Part shown: in pieces, positions 53,841-61,482 of the stretch
Layout: the number at the start of each line of letters is the position of its first letter
Numbering within the stretch: position 1 is the stretch's first letter
DNA from: an uncultured Planococcus sp.
GTDB lineage: Bacteria; Bacillota; Bacilli; Bacillales_A; Planococcaceae
DNA length: 64,000 bases
Assembly (NCBI GenBank): GCA_947502505.1
Contig: CANNAE010000001.1
Coordinates: forward strand, 425,265 to 489,264
Direction: 5' to 3'
The notes under the pieces: model-generated
Seen by the model: only the letters and a program-made list of their open reading frames with translations
The model's database searches: none
What the model was told of the DNA's origin: nothing
Made by a program: the position numbers and the translations under genes

Positions 53841-55225
53841 ATTTTACAGCCCACGACGTAGAGGACATGATAGCCGATCAACGCGGTTATTATTTTACAG
53901 GTGCAACAAAATCAGCGGATTTCCGCATCGCCCAGCTGCAGCGTTTAAAATCGGCGATCCAAGCCCATGAAGAGGATATTATCGAAGCGCTGCAATTGGA
54001 CCTTGGCAAAAGCGAGTTTGAAGGCTATGCAACGGAAGTAGGCTTCGTGCTCGACAGCATCGGCTATATGACGAAGCATCTTGAAGATTGGATGAAGCCT
54101 GAGCAAGTGAAGACGCCGATCCATCTGCAGCCGGCTAAAAGTTTTGTCATTCGCGAACCATACGGGTCCGTGCTTGTCATCGGTCCCTTCAATTATCCGT
54201 TTCAATTGGTGATGGAGCCGCTTATCGGCGCTTTGGCATCCGGAAACTGCGCGATCGTCAAGCCATCCGAGGCGACACCGAACGTAGCGCGCATCATTCG
54301 TAAAGTATTAGAAGATAGCTTCCAGCCCCATTATGTGAGGGTGGTCGAAGGGGAGCGCGAAGAAGTGACTGCATTGATTCATGCTTCGTTTGATTATATT
54401 TTCTTTACCGGCAGCGTACCGGTCGGGAAAGTGGTCATGAAAGCAGCATCGGAGCGGCTCACGCCAATCACTTTGGAACTTGGCGGCAAAAGCCCGGCGA
54501 TTGTCGACCAGACAGCTAATTTGGAGCTTGCGGCAAAACGCATCGCCTGGGGCAAATTCATGAACACCGGCCAGACTTGTGTGGCACCGGATTATCTCTG
54601 TGTCCATGAGTCGGTGAAAGAAGACTTCATGAAGATCTTTATCCAGACGATCCGCAAATTTTATGGAGACAACGCACAGGACAGCCCTGATTATGGCCGC
54701 ATCGTCAATGAAAAACACCATGACCGGTTGACGGACATCCTTGAAAAAGAAAAAAACCATATCGTCTATGGTGGCGATTTTGACCGTGCTGACCGCTATA
54801 TCGAACCGACCTTGATCGATGGCGTCACATGGGACAGCCCATCGATGGAAGATGAATTGTTCGGGCCGGTCCTGCCGGTCATCACCTATAACGATTTGCC
54901 GCAATTGCTGAAAGAGATCCGGCGCTTGCCGAAGCCGCTTGCTGCCTATATGTTCTCAGAGAACGACCGGGCCGTTCGTTTCTTCCTGGATCAACTGCCA
55001 TTCGGCGGAGGCTGCATCAATGACACCGTCTCACATGTCGGAAGTGTTTATTTACCGTTTGGGGGCGTCGGGTCATCCGGCTTGAACTCCTATCATGGCA
55101 AAGCAAGCTTCGAGACCTTCACTCATGCAAAATCGATCGTCAAGAAGTCCACGAAATTATCGACCAATCTAACGTTTCCGCCGTATAAAAACAAAGCAAA
55201 ATGGATTCGGACAGTATTGAAGTAA
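53837..55225 (+). CDS. Aldehyde dehydrogenase, class 3 type (YwdH-like)
   Basis: A 462-residue NAD(P)-dependent aldehyde dehydrogenase. The cofactor region is YGSVLVIGPFNYPFQL, the general base Glu lies in LELGGKSP and the catalytic Cys in NTGQTCVAPDY. The length and the missing N-terminal extension fit the class 3/fatty-aldehyde group. GTG start behind AGGAGG, overlapping the stop of the oxidoreductase gene. The pair may oxidise a common substrate chain, though class 3 enzymes often act on lipid-derived aldehydes. Confidence 0.94.
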   Translation: MNFTAHDVEDMIADQRGYYFTGATKSADFRIAQLQRLKSAIQAHEEDIIEALQLDLGKSEFEGYATEVGFVLDSIGYMTKHLEDWMKPEQVKTPIHLQPAKSFVIREPYGSVLVIGPFNYPFQLVMEPLIGALASGNCAIVKPSEATPNVARIIRKVLEDSFQPHYVRVVEGEREEVTALIHASFDYIFFTGSVPVGKVVMKAASERLTPITLELGGKSPAIVDQTANLELAAKRIAWGKFMNTGQTCVAPDYLCVHESVKEDFMKIFIQTIRKFYGDNAQDSPDYGRIVNEKHHDRLTDILEKEKNHIVYGGDFDRADRYIEPTLIDGVTWDSPSMEDELFGPVLPVITYNDLPQLLKEIRRLPKPLAAYMFSENDRAVRFFLDQLPFGGGCINDTVSHVGSVYLPFGGVGSSGLNSYHGKASFETFTHAKSIVKKSTKLSTNLTFPPYKNKAKWIRTVLK

Positions 55226-55254
55226 AAAGCGGCCTTTAGGTCGCTTTTTCTTTT
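55223..55254 (+). terminator. Terminator after the aldehyde dehydrogenase gene
   Basis: AAAAAGCGGCC pairs with GGTCGCTTTTT around TTTA. Confidence 0.8.
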
Positions 55255-55340
55255 ATTGCGCTAACAAGCTGCGGGCGATTATCAGATCGTGTGTCCCGGC
55301 AATGCGGAAGATGATGGGATACAGGAGTACGACGGCATAT

Positions 55341-55379
55341 AAAAAAACCTCCTGCCATTTTCACGGCAGGAGGTTTTTA
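55341..55379 (-). terminator. Terminator of the sensor kinase gene
   Basis: AAAACCTCCTGCC / GGCAGGAGGTTTT, with a T run on the minus strand. Confidence 0.88.
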
Positions 55380-55381
55380 GC

Positions 55382-56953
55382 TTATTGTGCTGGTTTGAGC
55401 GGCAAGGTGACGATAACGCAGGCGCCTTGTTCTTCAGTGCTTGCGATCGCTAAACTGCCGCCATGTTCTTGCGCTATTTTTTGCGAGATTAATAAACCGA
55501 GCCCGGTTCCGGTAGCTTTCGTCGTGTAAAACGGTTCGAATACCCGTTCTGCGAGTTGTGGCGGGATGCCGGGGCCATCGTCTTTAAAGTGGATCTTCAG
55601 GTTCGCTGCTTCCAGGTGGGCAGTAATTCTCAATGTGCCGCCGTGTTCCATTGCTTCGATTGCATTCTTCAGGATATTGATGAACACTTGCTTTAAATGG
55701 TGCTCTTCACCCTCCGCGAAAAATGGGCCGGCAATGTCTGCCTTGACCGAAATTTGATGGAGCACGAATTCCGGACCGAACAGGAAAATGCACTCATCGA
55801 GAATTTTGCCGATATCGAGTTGTTTCTTTTGAGGCGCTTGCGGCTTCGCCAGAATTAGGAATTCACTGATGATCAAATTGATGCGGTCTAGCTCTGATTG
55901 CATCAGGGAAGTATAGCTCGGGTAGCGGTGATTCGGGTCATTGTGCATCATCTGGACAAAACCAGAAATGACGGTCATTGGATTCCGGATCTCATGGGCT
56001 ACCCCGGCGGCGATTTCACCCGCCATTTTCAGTTTTTCCGTTTGCAGGAGCATCCGTTCAGTTTCTTTCCGGTAACTGATATCACGGGAAATGACGGAAG
56101 TTGCGATGACCTCTCCATGTGAATCGAAAATCGGCGATAAGGTGATCTGGGCAGGAAAGCGCGTGCCGTCATGTTTGATGTCTTCTGTTTCCAGCGTGAA
56201 GCTTTCGCCTTGACGGACTTTTACTGCGCGCAGCTCTGCCTCTTCGGCACGTTCCGGCGGGTAAAGGGGAATGACTTTGCCGAGGCAGCTTTCGGCAGTC
56301 CAGCCGTATAATTCCACGAAGGCGGGATTAATGGCAATGATGCGCCCTTCGAAGTCGAAGACGGCAATCGCGTCTTTAGCGGCCTGGAAAAACAAATCAA
56401 GATAGCCTTCCTTGGAAGTGAGCGCTTTTTCCATTGAGGCATTGCGCAGTTCCAATTGACGCCAATAATTGCTGAAGTAAACGCTATGCAAAATCGTCAA
56501 TAGCATGACCATCCCGAAAAACATCGTGACCGAAACAAGCATATACTCTAGTGAACCGTTTGACTGAAAGCGCCCGAAGACGAATGCCAAGACACTTACT
56601 TCAGCAATGGTTAAAAGCGACAGGGCGAGAAGCGAGCGGGTATCGTTATAGAGCGAAGCTGCCACGATCGGCAGGATGAAGTAAATGGCCGTAATAAATG
56701 ACAGCGATTCGAACTGCAAGATCAATATATAGGCATTTAATGCAAACAATATCGCAAAACGCAACCGGGAAGGGGCCAATTTCGTATATAGTAGAGTGAA
56801 CAGGGCACAATAGGCGAGCATGCCGTATAAGGGCGCGATGATGGAAGCGTTGAAGTCGACAAAATAATTGAGCACCAAATGCGCCAGGCTGCCAAAGCCG
56901 AAAAGGTGGATGAATAATTGATTGCGTTTGCGGGTTATTAGTGAGCGTTCCAT
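55382..56953 (-). CDS. Orphan PAS-domain sensor histidine kinase
   Basis: A 523-residue membrane kinase. About six helices (residues 10-160) are followed by a PAS domain (about 185-295, with DAIAVFDFEGRIIAINPAFVE), a HisKA domain with the phospho-accepting His320 in GVAHEIRNPMTVISGF, and an ATPase domain with NILKNAIEAM, DDGPGIP and TTKATGTGLGL. The layout resembles the KinB/KinE-like kinases of Bacillus that feed the Spo0A phosphorelay. No response-regulator gene is adjacent, so the partner is unknown. The signal may be sensed in the membrane part or by PAS. Confidence 0.93.
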   Translation of the reverse strand: MERSLITRKRNQLFIHLFGFGSLAHLVLNYFVDFNASIIAPLYGMLAYCALFTLLYTKLAPSRLRFAILFALNAYILILQFESLSFITAIYFILPIVAASLYNDTRSLLALSLLTIAEVSVLAFVFGRFQSNGSLEYMLVSVTMFFGMVMLLTILHSVYFSNYWRQLELRNASMEKALTSKEGYLDLFFQAAKDAIAVFDFEGRIIAINPAFVELYGWTAESCLGKVIPLYPPERAEEAELRAVKVRQGESFTLETEDIKHDGTRFPAQITLSPIFDSHGEVIATSVISRDISYRKETERMLLQTEKLKMAGEIAAGVAHEIRNPMTVISGFVQMMHNDPNHRYPSYTSLMQSELDRINLIISEFLILAKPQAPQKKQLDIGKILDECIFLFGPEFVLHQISVKADIAGPFFAEGEEHHLKQVFINILKNAIEAMEHGGTLRITAHLEAANLKIHFKDDGPGIPPQLAERVFEPFYTTKATGTGLGLLISQKIAQEHGGSLAIASTEEQGACVIVTLPLKPAQ

Positions 56954-57056
56954 AATTGCACCTCATCATGCTAAGAGTCTTACTCATCTTACTATAGTCG
57001 GGACTGTGCGAAAATGGCAGTTTTTGATATGATTAAAAAATCAGGGAGTGATTTAA

Positions 57057-58106
57057 ATGGCTTTTAACTGGGAAGAACAAAAAACGGTCGATACTTTGGA
57101 GCAATTAGTGAAAATTCCAAGCCCATCCGGCTATACGATGCAAGTGATGGATTTCGTAAAGGATTTTTTCGACCAGGCAACCATTCCATACATAACAACA
57201 AATAAAGGCGGCGTCATCGCCACGATTAAAGGGCAGGACGATAAACGCCACCGGCTGCTTACGGCACACGTCGATACGCTCGGTGCAATGGTAAAAGAAA
57301 TCAAGCCGTCAGGGCGCTTGAAGCTGTCGTTAGTCGGAGGATTCAAATTCAATGCCATCGAAGGCGAGAATTGCTTGATCCATACGGCAGGCGGCGAAAC
57401 GATCACCGGCACGATCCTGCTCCACCAGACAACGGTCCATGTCTACCGCGATTCCGGCACGGCCGAGCGTTCGGCAGACAATATGGAAGTGCGCTTGGAC
57501 CTTAAATGCCATTCGGCAGAAGATGTCCGCAAACAAGGCATCGAAGTAGGCGACTTCGTGTCATTCGATCCACGCTTCACCAAAACGGAAAGCGGGTTTA
57601 TCAAATCGCGCCATCTGGATGATAAAGCGAGCACCGCCCTGTTATTGCAACTGGCGAAGCAAGCAGTAGCCGGGGAACCCTTGCCGCAGACGACCCATTT
57701 CTATATCTCCAATAATGAAGAAATCGGTTATGGCGGAAATTCCAATATTCCAGAAGAGACGGAAGAGTACATTGCCGTCGATATGGGAGCCATCGGGGAC
57801 GGCCAGGCATCCGATGAATTCACGGTTTCCATTTGCGCGAAAGATTCAAGCGGCCCTTACCATTACGGGCTGACCCGCCAATTGATTTCATTGGCAAAAG
57901 AACGGGGCATCGAGTATAAAGTGGATATTTATCCGTATTATGGATCCGATGCTTCTGCGGCAATCGGAGCGGGGGCAGATGTGAAACACGCCTTATTCGG
58001 CCCCGGCATCGAAGCATCCCATGCGTATGAGCGGACCCATATCGATTCATTGAAAGCGACAGCAGCGCTTCTTCATGCGTATATCAACTCACCGCTCGGG
58101 TCATAA
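57057..58106 (+). CDS. M42 family metallopeptidase
   Basis: A 349-residue cytoplasmic aminopeptidase of the glutamyl aminopeptidase/cellulase M type, usually a dodecamer. Metal and active-site positions are visible: His-x-Asp in TAHVDTLGA, Asp in RHLDDKAS, the Glu pair in NNEEIGYGG, Asp in VDMGAIGDG and His in EASHAYERTH. Such enzymes trim N-terminal residues from peptides. AGGGAG precedes the ATG. murE follows after 17 bases and may be in the same transcript. Confidence 0.94.
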   Translation: MAFNWEEQKTVDTLEQLVKIPSPSGYTMQVMDFVKDFFDQATIPYITTNKGGVIATIKGQDDKRHRLLTAHVDTLGAMVKEIKPSGRLKLSLVGGFKFNAIEGENCLIHTAGGETITGTILLHQTTVHVYRDSGTAERSADNMEVRLDLKCHSAEDVRKQGIEVGDFVSFDPRFTKTESGFIKSRHLDDKASTALLLQLAKQAVAGEPLPQTTHFYISNNEEIGYGGNSNIPEETEEYIAVDMGAIGDGQASDEFTVSICAKDSSGPYHYGLTRQLISLAKERGIEYKVDIYPYYGSDASAAIGAGADVKHALFGPGIEASHAYERTHIDSLKATAALLHAYINSPLGS

Positions 58107-58123
58107 TACTAGGAGGATTTCAG

Positions 58124-59587
58124 ATGGACAGCAAGCAACTATTTCATAATATACCAATTTCATCCATAAAAGGAGAATTACCGGAATCCATTTCCCATAT
58201 AACGATGGATTCCAGAGAAATCGTGCCAGGTTCTCTGTTTGTCTGTATTGTAGGCTATACGGTCGATGGGCATGATTTCGCCGAACAAGCAGTAAAACAA
58301 GGCGCTACAGTCATCTTGGCAGAAAAACCGCTGGCTATAGACGGCGCCGCTGTAGTGACAGTTCCTGATACAGGCCGCGCGCTCGGAATTTTGGCCGCTC
58401 GCTTTTACGGGCACCCTTCTAAGAAATTGAACATGATCGGCGTCACGGGCACGAATGGGAAAACGAGTGTCGCGGGCATGCTTCACGCGATGCTCATGGA
58501 GCTCGGAAAAACTTCCGCTTTGACCGGCACGATCGGATTCAATTTGAACGGGGAGCTGCATCCGTCAGCGAACACGACAAGCGATGCCTTGACCACCCAA
58601 CAAATGATTTCTCGCGCCTTAGAGGCAGGGAGTTCCCATATGACGATGGAAGTGTCTTCACACGGGCTCGTCTTGGGCCGGTTGGCTGGTGTGGAATTCG
58701 ACACCGCGATCTTCACGAACTTGACGCATGACCATCTGGATTTCCATGGGACGATGGAAGAATACGGACACGCCAAAGGCTTGCTGTTCTCGCAGCTTGG
58801 GCAGGATTTGACGCAGAACAAACGGGCGGTATTGAATGCAGACGATGAATGGTCCGAAAAATTCGCTGCCATGACGCCTTTCCCTGTATACACATACGGC
58901 TTGGAAAATGACGCGATGTTCCGTGCTGACGGGATTCGGTTGGAAGCGAAAGGCACATCGTTTACCTTAAAATGCCCACAAGGTGAGTATCCGGTAGAGA
59001 TGAAACTGCTCGGCCACTTCAATGTCTATAATGCACTGGCGGCCATTGCCGCGTTGTCTGCAGAAGGCTATCCGATCGAGCAAGTGATCGCAGCGCTCGA
59101 AGCCATCTCTCCTGTCGAAGGGCGTATGCAAAAGGCAGAAATTGATGCGCCGGTATCAGTGTTCATCGATTATGCGCACACGCCGGATGCGATTGAGAAA
59201 GCCATTGCGGCTGTGGAGGACTTCAAGACCGGGCGCCTCATTTTCTTGGTCGGCACAGGAGGCAATCGCGATAAGACGAAGCGGCCGATCATGGCGGAAA
59301 AAGCGTCGGTTGCGGATTACGTAGTCCTGACGACGGACGATCCGCGCTACGAACCGTATGACAGCATCTTGACTGATTTGGCAGCGGGCATGAAGCATGG
59401 GCAGTATGCCTGCATCGGCGACCGCGAACAAGCGGTGCGCCATGCCGTGCAACAGGCAGAAGCGGGCGATATCATCATTTTGGCCGGCAAAGGGCACGAA
59501 GATTACCAAATTATCGAAAACACGAAATATCCGCATAGCGATAAAGAAATAGCAGAAAACGAAGCGCAGCGTAAATTCGGGTCATAA
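58124..59587 (+). CDS. murE: UDP-MurNAc-tripeptide synthetase (MurE)
   Basis: MurE adds the third amino acid to the peptidoglycan stem peptide. The 487-residue Mur ligase has the ATP loop GVTGTNGKTS, the NTTSDALTTQ substrate region, the carbamylated-Lys region DFHGTMEEYGHAKGLLF, and IDYAHTPDAIEKA. The amino-acid specificity motif reads DDPR (405-408), between the meso-DAP pattern D-N-P-R and the Lys pattern D-[DN]-P-[NA]. It lies next to prfC, as the Lys-adding murE of staphylococci does, and outside a dcw cluster. Which residue is added cannot be settled from the sequence. AGGAGG precedes the ATG. Confidence 0.95.
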   Translation: MDSKQLFHNIPISSIKGELPESISHITMDSREIVPGSLFVCIVGYTVDGHDFAEQAVKQGATVILAEKPLAIDGAAVVTVPDTGRALGILAARFYGHPSKKLNMIGVTGTNGKTSVAGMLHAMLMELGKTSALTGTIGFNLNGELHPSANTTSDALTTQQMISRALEAGSSHMTMEVSSHGLVLGRLAGVEFDTAIFTNLTHDHLDFHGTMEEYGHAKGLLFSQLGQDLTQNKRAVLNADDEWSEKFAAMTPFPVYTYGLENDAMFRADGIRLEAKGTSFTLKCPQGEYPVEMKLLGHFNVYNALAAIAALSAEGYPIEQVIAALEAISPVEGRMQKAEIDAPVSVFIDYAHTPDAIEKAIAAVEDFKTGRLIFLVGTGGNRDKTKRPIMAEKASVADYVVLTTDDPRYEPYDSILTDLAAGMKHGQYACIGDREQAVRHAVQQAEAGDIIILAGKGHEDYQIIENTKYPHSDKEIAENEAQRKFGS

Positions 59588-59588
59588 A

Positions 59589-59635
59589 GTGGAACGGGGG
59601 GAAATCGAAGTATTTTTCCCCGTTCATTTTTGCGT
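59589..59635 (+). terminator. Terminator after murE
   Basis: GAACGGGGGGAAAT pairs with ATTTTTCCCCGTTC, then ATTTTTG. Confidence 0.8.
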
Positions 59636-59733
59636 TTCAGCCAAGGCTGTTTTCGGCCACTTCAGGCGATAGTTCTTGTTTTTTACACCTCCCTTCTCTA
59701 AGATAGAGAGAGGAAATTAAAGGAGCGTATACA

Positions 59734-61302
59734 ATGTCAGACCAATTACAACAAGCAATTGAAAGCAGAAGAACCTTCGCGATCATCTCCCACCCGGATG
59801 CCGGGAAAACGACCTTAACGGAAAAGCTTTTGCTATTCGGCGGCGCTATCCGCGATGCCGGAACGGTTAAAGGGAAAAAGACCGGGAAGTTCGCAACCTC
59901 CGACTGGATGGAAATCGAGAAGCAGCGCGGCATCTCCGTTACCTCTTCAGTCATGCAATTCGATTATTCCGGACACCGCGTCAATATTCTTGATACTCCG
60001 GGACACCAAGATTTCAGTGAAGATACTTACCGTACACTGATGGCGGTTGACAGTGCCGTCATGATCATCGATGTCGCCAAAGGGATAGAAGCACAGACCG
60101 TTAAATTATTCAAAGTCTGTAAAATGCGCGGCATCCCGATCTTTACCTTCATCAATAAAATGGACCGCCAAGGAAAAGAGCCGCTTGAACTCATGGAAGA
60201 ATTGGAAGAAGTGCTCGGCATCCAGTCCTACGCCATGAACTGGCCGATCGGCATGGGGAAAGAGTTCATGGGAATCTATGACCGCTATAATAAGCGTGTG
60301 GAACCATTCCGCACGGATGGGGACCGTTTCATGGAACTGGATGAAGAAGGCCATCTCATCGGGGAACACGAAATGACAAAGACTTCCTATTATACACAAG
60401 CGCTAGAAGATATCGAGTTATTGGAAGAAGCAGGAAATGAATTTTCCATTGACCGTGTGAAAAAAGGCGAATTGACTCCGGTCTTTTTCGGGTCTGCGCT
60501 AGCGAACTTCGGCGTGGAAACATTTTTGGAGACGTATTTGCAATTCGCGCCCCAGCCACAGCCGCGTTTGACGAAACAAGAAGACATCGTTGAACCGGTA
60601 GAGACGCCGTTTTCGGGATTCGTCTTTAAAATCCAAGCCAATATGAACCCGGCACACCGCGACCGCATCGCTTTCGTCCGGATCGTCTCAGGAAAATTCG
60701 ACCGCGGCATGAACGTGACATTGTCGAGGACCGGCAAATCGTTCAAGCTGTCCCAAACGACGCAGTTTTTGGCGGATGACCGGGAAATGGTTTCCGAAGC
60801 AGTCGCGGGCGATATCATCGGCTTGCACGATGTCGGAAATTATCAGATTGGCGATACCATCACAAGCGGCAAAAAATTCGAATTCGAGGCCTTGCCGCAA
60901 TTTACCCCGGAATTGTTCATGAAAGTGACAGCGAAGAACGTCATGAAGCAAAAGCATTTCCATAAAGGGATCTTGCAGCTCGTCCAAGAAGGGGCTATCC
61001 AGTACTATAAAACACTGCACTTGGAAGAAGTCATTCTCGGGGCGGTTGGGCAGCTTCAGTTTGAAGTGTTCGAGCACCGCATGAAGAACGAATACAATGT
61101 AGATGTCAGAATGGAGCCTGTCGGCAATAAAATTGCGCGCTGGATCGAAAACGAAGAAGACGTCAAAGAATCGATGTCAAGCGGCCGTTCCATGCTGGTC
61201 AAAGACCGTTATGACAACTTGGTGTTCTTGTTCGAAAATGATTTTGCAACGCGTTGGTTCCAGGATAAAAATCCGGAAATCCGCCTATACAGCCTTCTAT
61301 AA
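59734..61302 (+). CDS. prfC: Peptide chain release factor 3
   Basis: RF3 is a translational GTPase that recycles RF1 and RF2 from the ribosome. The 522-residue protein has P-loop [15 protein letters not shown], switch [28 protein letters not shown] and [10 protein letters not shown], and then the family domains II and III ending in [14 protein letters not shown]. Unusually for the Bacillales, B. subtilis lacks RF3, while staphylococci have it beside murE. AAGGAG precedes the ATG, and it has its own gap and terminator from murE. Confidence 0.97.
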   Translation: MSDQLQQAIESRRTFAIISHPDAGKTTLTEKLLLFGGAIRDAGTVKGKKTGKFATSDWMEIEKQRGISVTSSVMQFDYSGHRVNILDTPGHQDFSEDTYRTLMAVDSAVMIIDVAKGIEAQTVKLFKVCKMRGIPIFTFINKMDRQGKEPLELMEELEEVLGIQSYAMNWPIGMGKEFMGIYDRYNKRVEPFRTDGDRFMELDEEGHLIGEHEMTKTSYYTQALEDIELLEEAGNEFSIDRVKKGELTPVFFGSALANFGVETFLETYLQFAPQPQPRLTKQEDIVEPVETPFSGFVFKIQANMNPAHRDRIAFVRIVSGKFDRGMNVTLSRTGKSFKLSQTTQFLADDREMVSEAVAGDIIGLHDVGNYQIGDTITSGKKFEFEALPQFTPELFMKVTAKNVMKQKHFHKGILQLVQEGAIQYYKTLHLEEVILGAVGQLQFEVFEHRMKNEYNVDVRMEPVGNKIARWIENEEDVKESMSSGRSMLVKDRYDNLVFLFENDFATRWFQDKNPEIRLYSLL

Positions 61303-61314
61303 AATGGAGTCTCC

Positions 61315-61347
61315 AACAGCCTGCCCTTTTTGGCAGGCTGTTTTTAG
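61315..61347 (+). terminator. Terminator after prfC
   Basis: ACAGCCTGCC / GGCAGGCTGT stem followed by T residues. Confidence 0.92.
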
Positions 61348-61421
61348 CATTTTGGCAAACGGAACGATGAATTTTCCATTATCAAAAACCATGGCGTTCT
61401 TGTGAACAGACGACCTTAAGT

Positions 61422-61450
61422 TTGCGGTACAGGGCATTTTTTCTTATGAT
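61422..61450 (+). promoter_or_regulatory. Promoter of the RND transporter gene
   Basis: TTGCGG, a 17-base spacer and TATGAT, 33 bases before the start codon. Confidence 0.65.
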
Positions 61451-61482
61451 TAAGGGACTAGGCATAGAGAGGGATTGAACAC

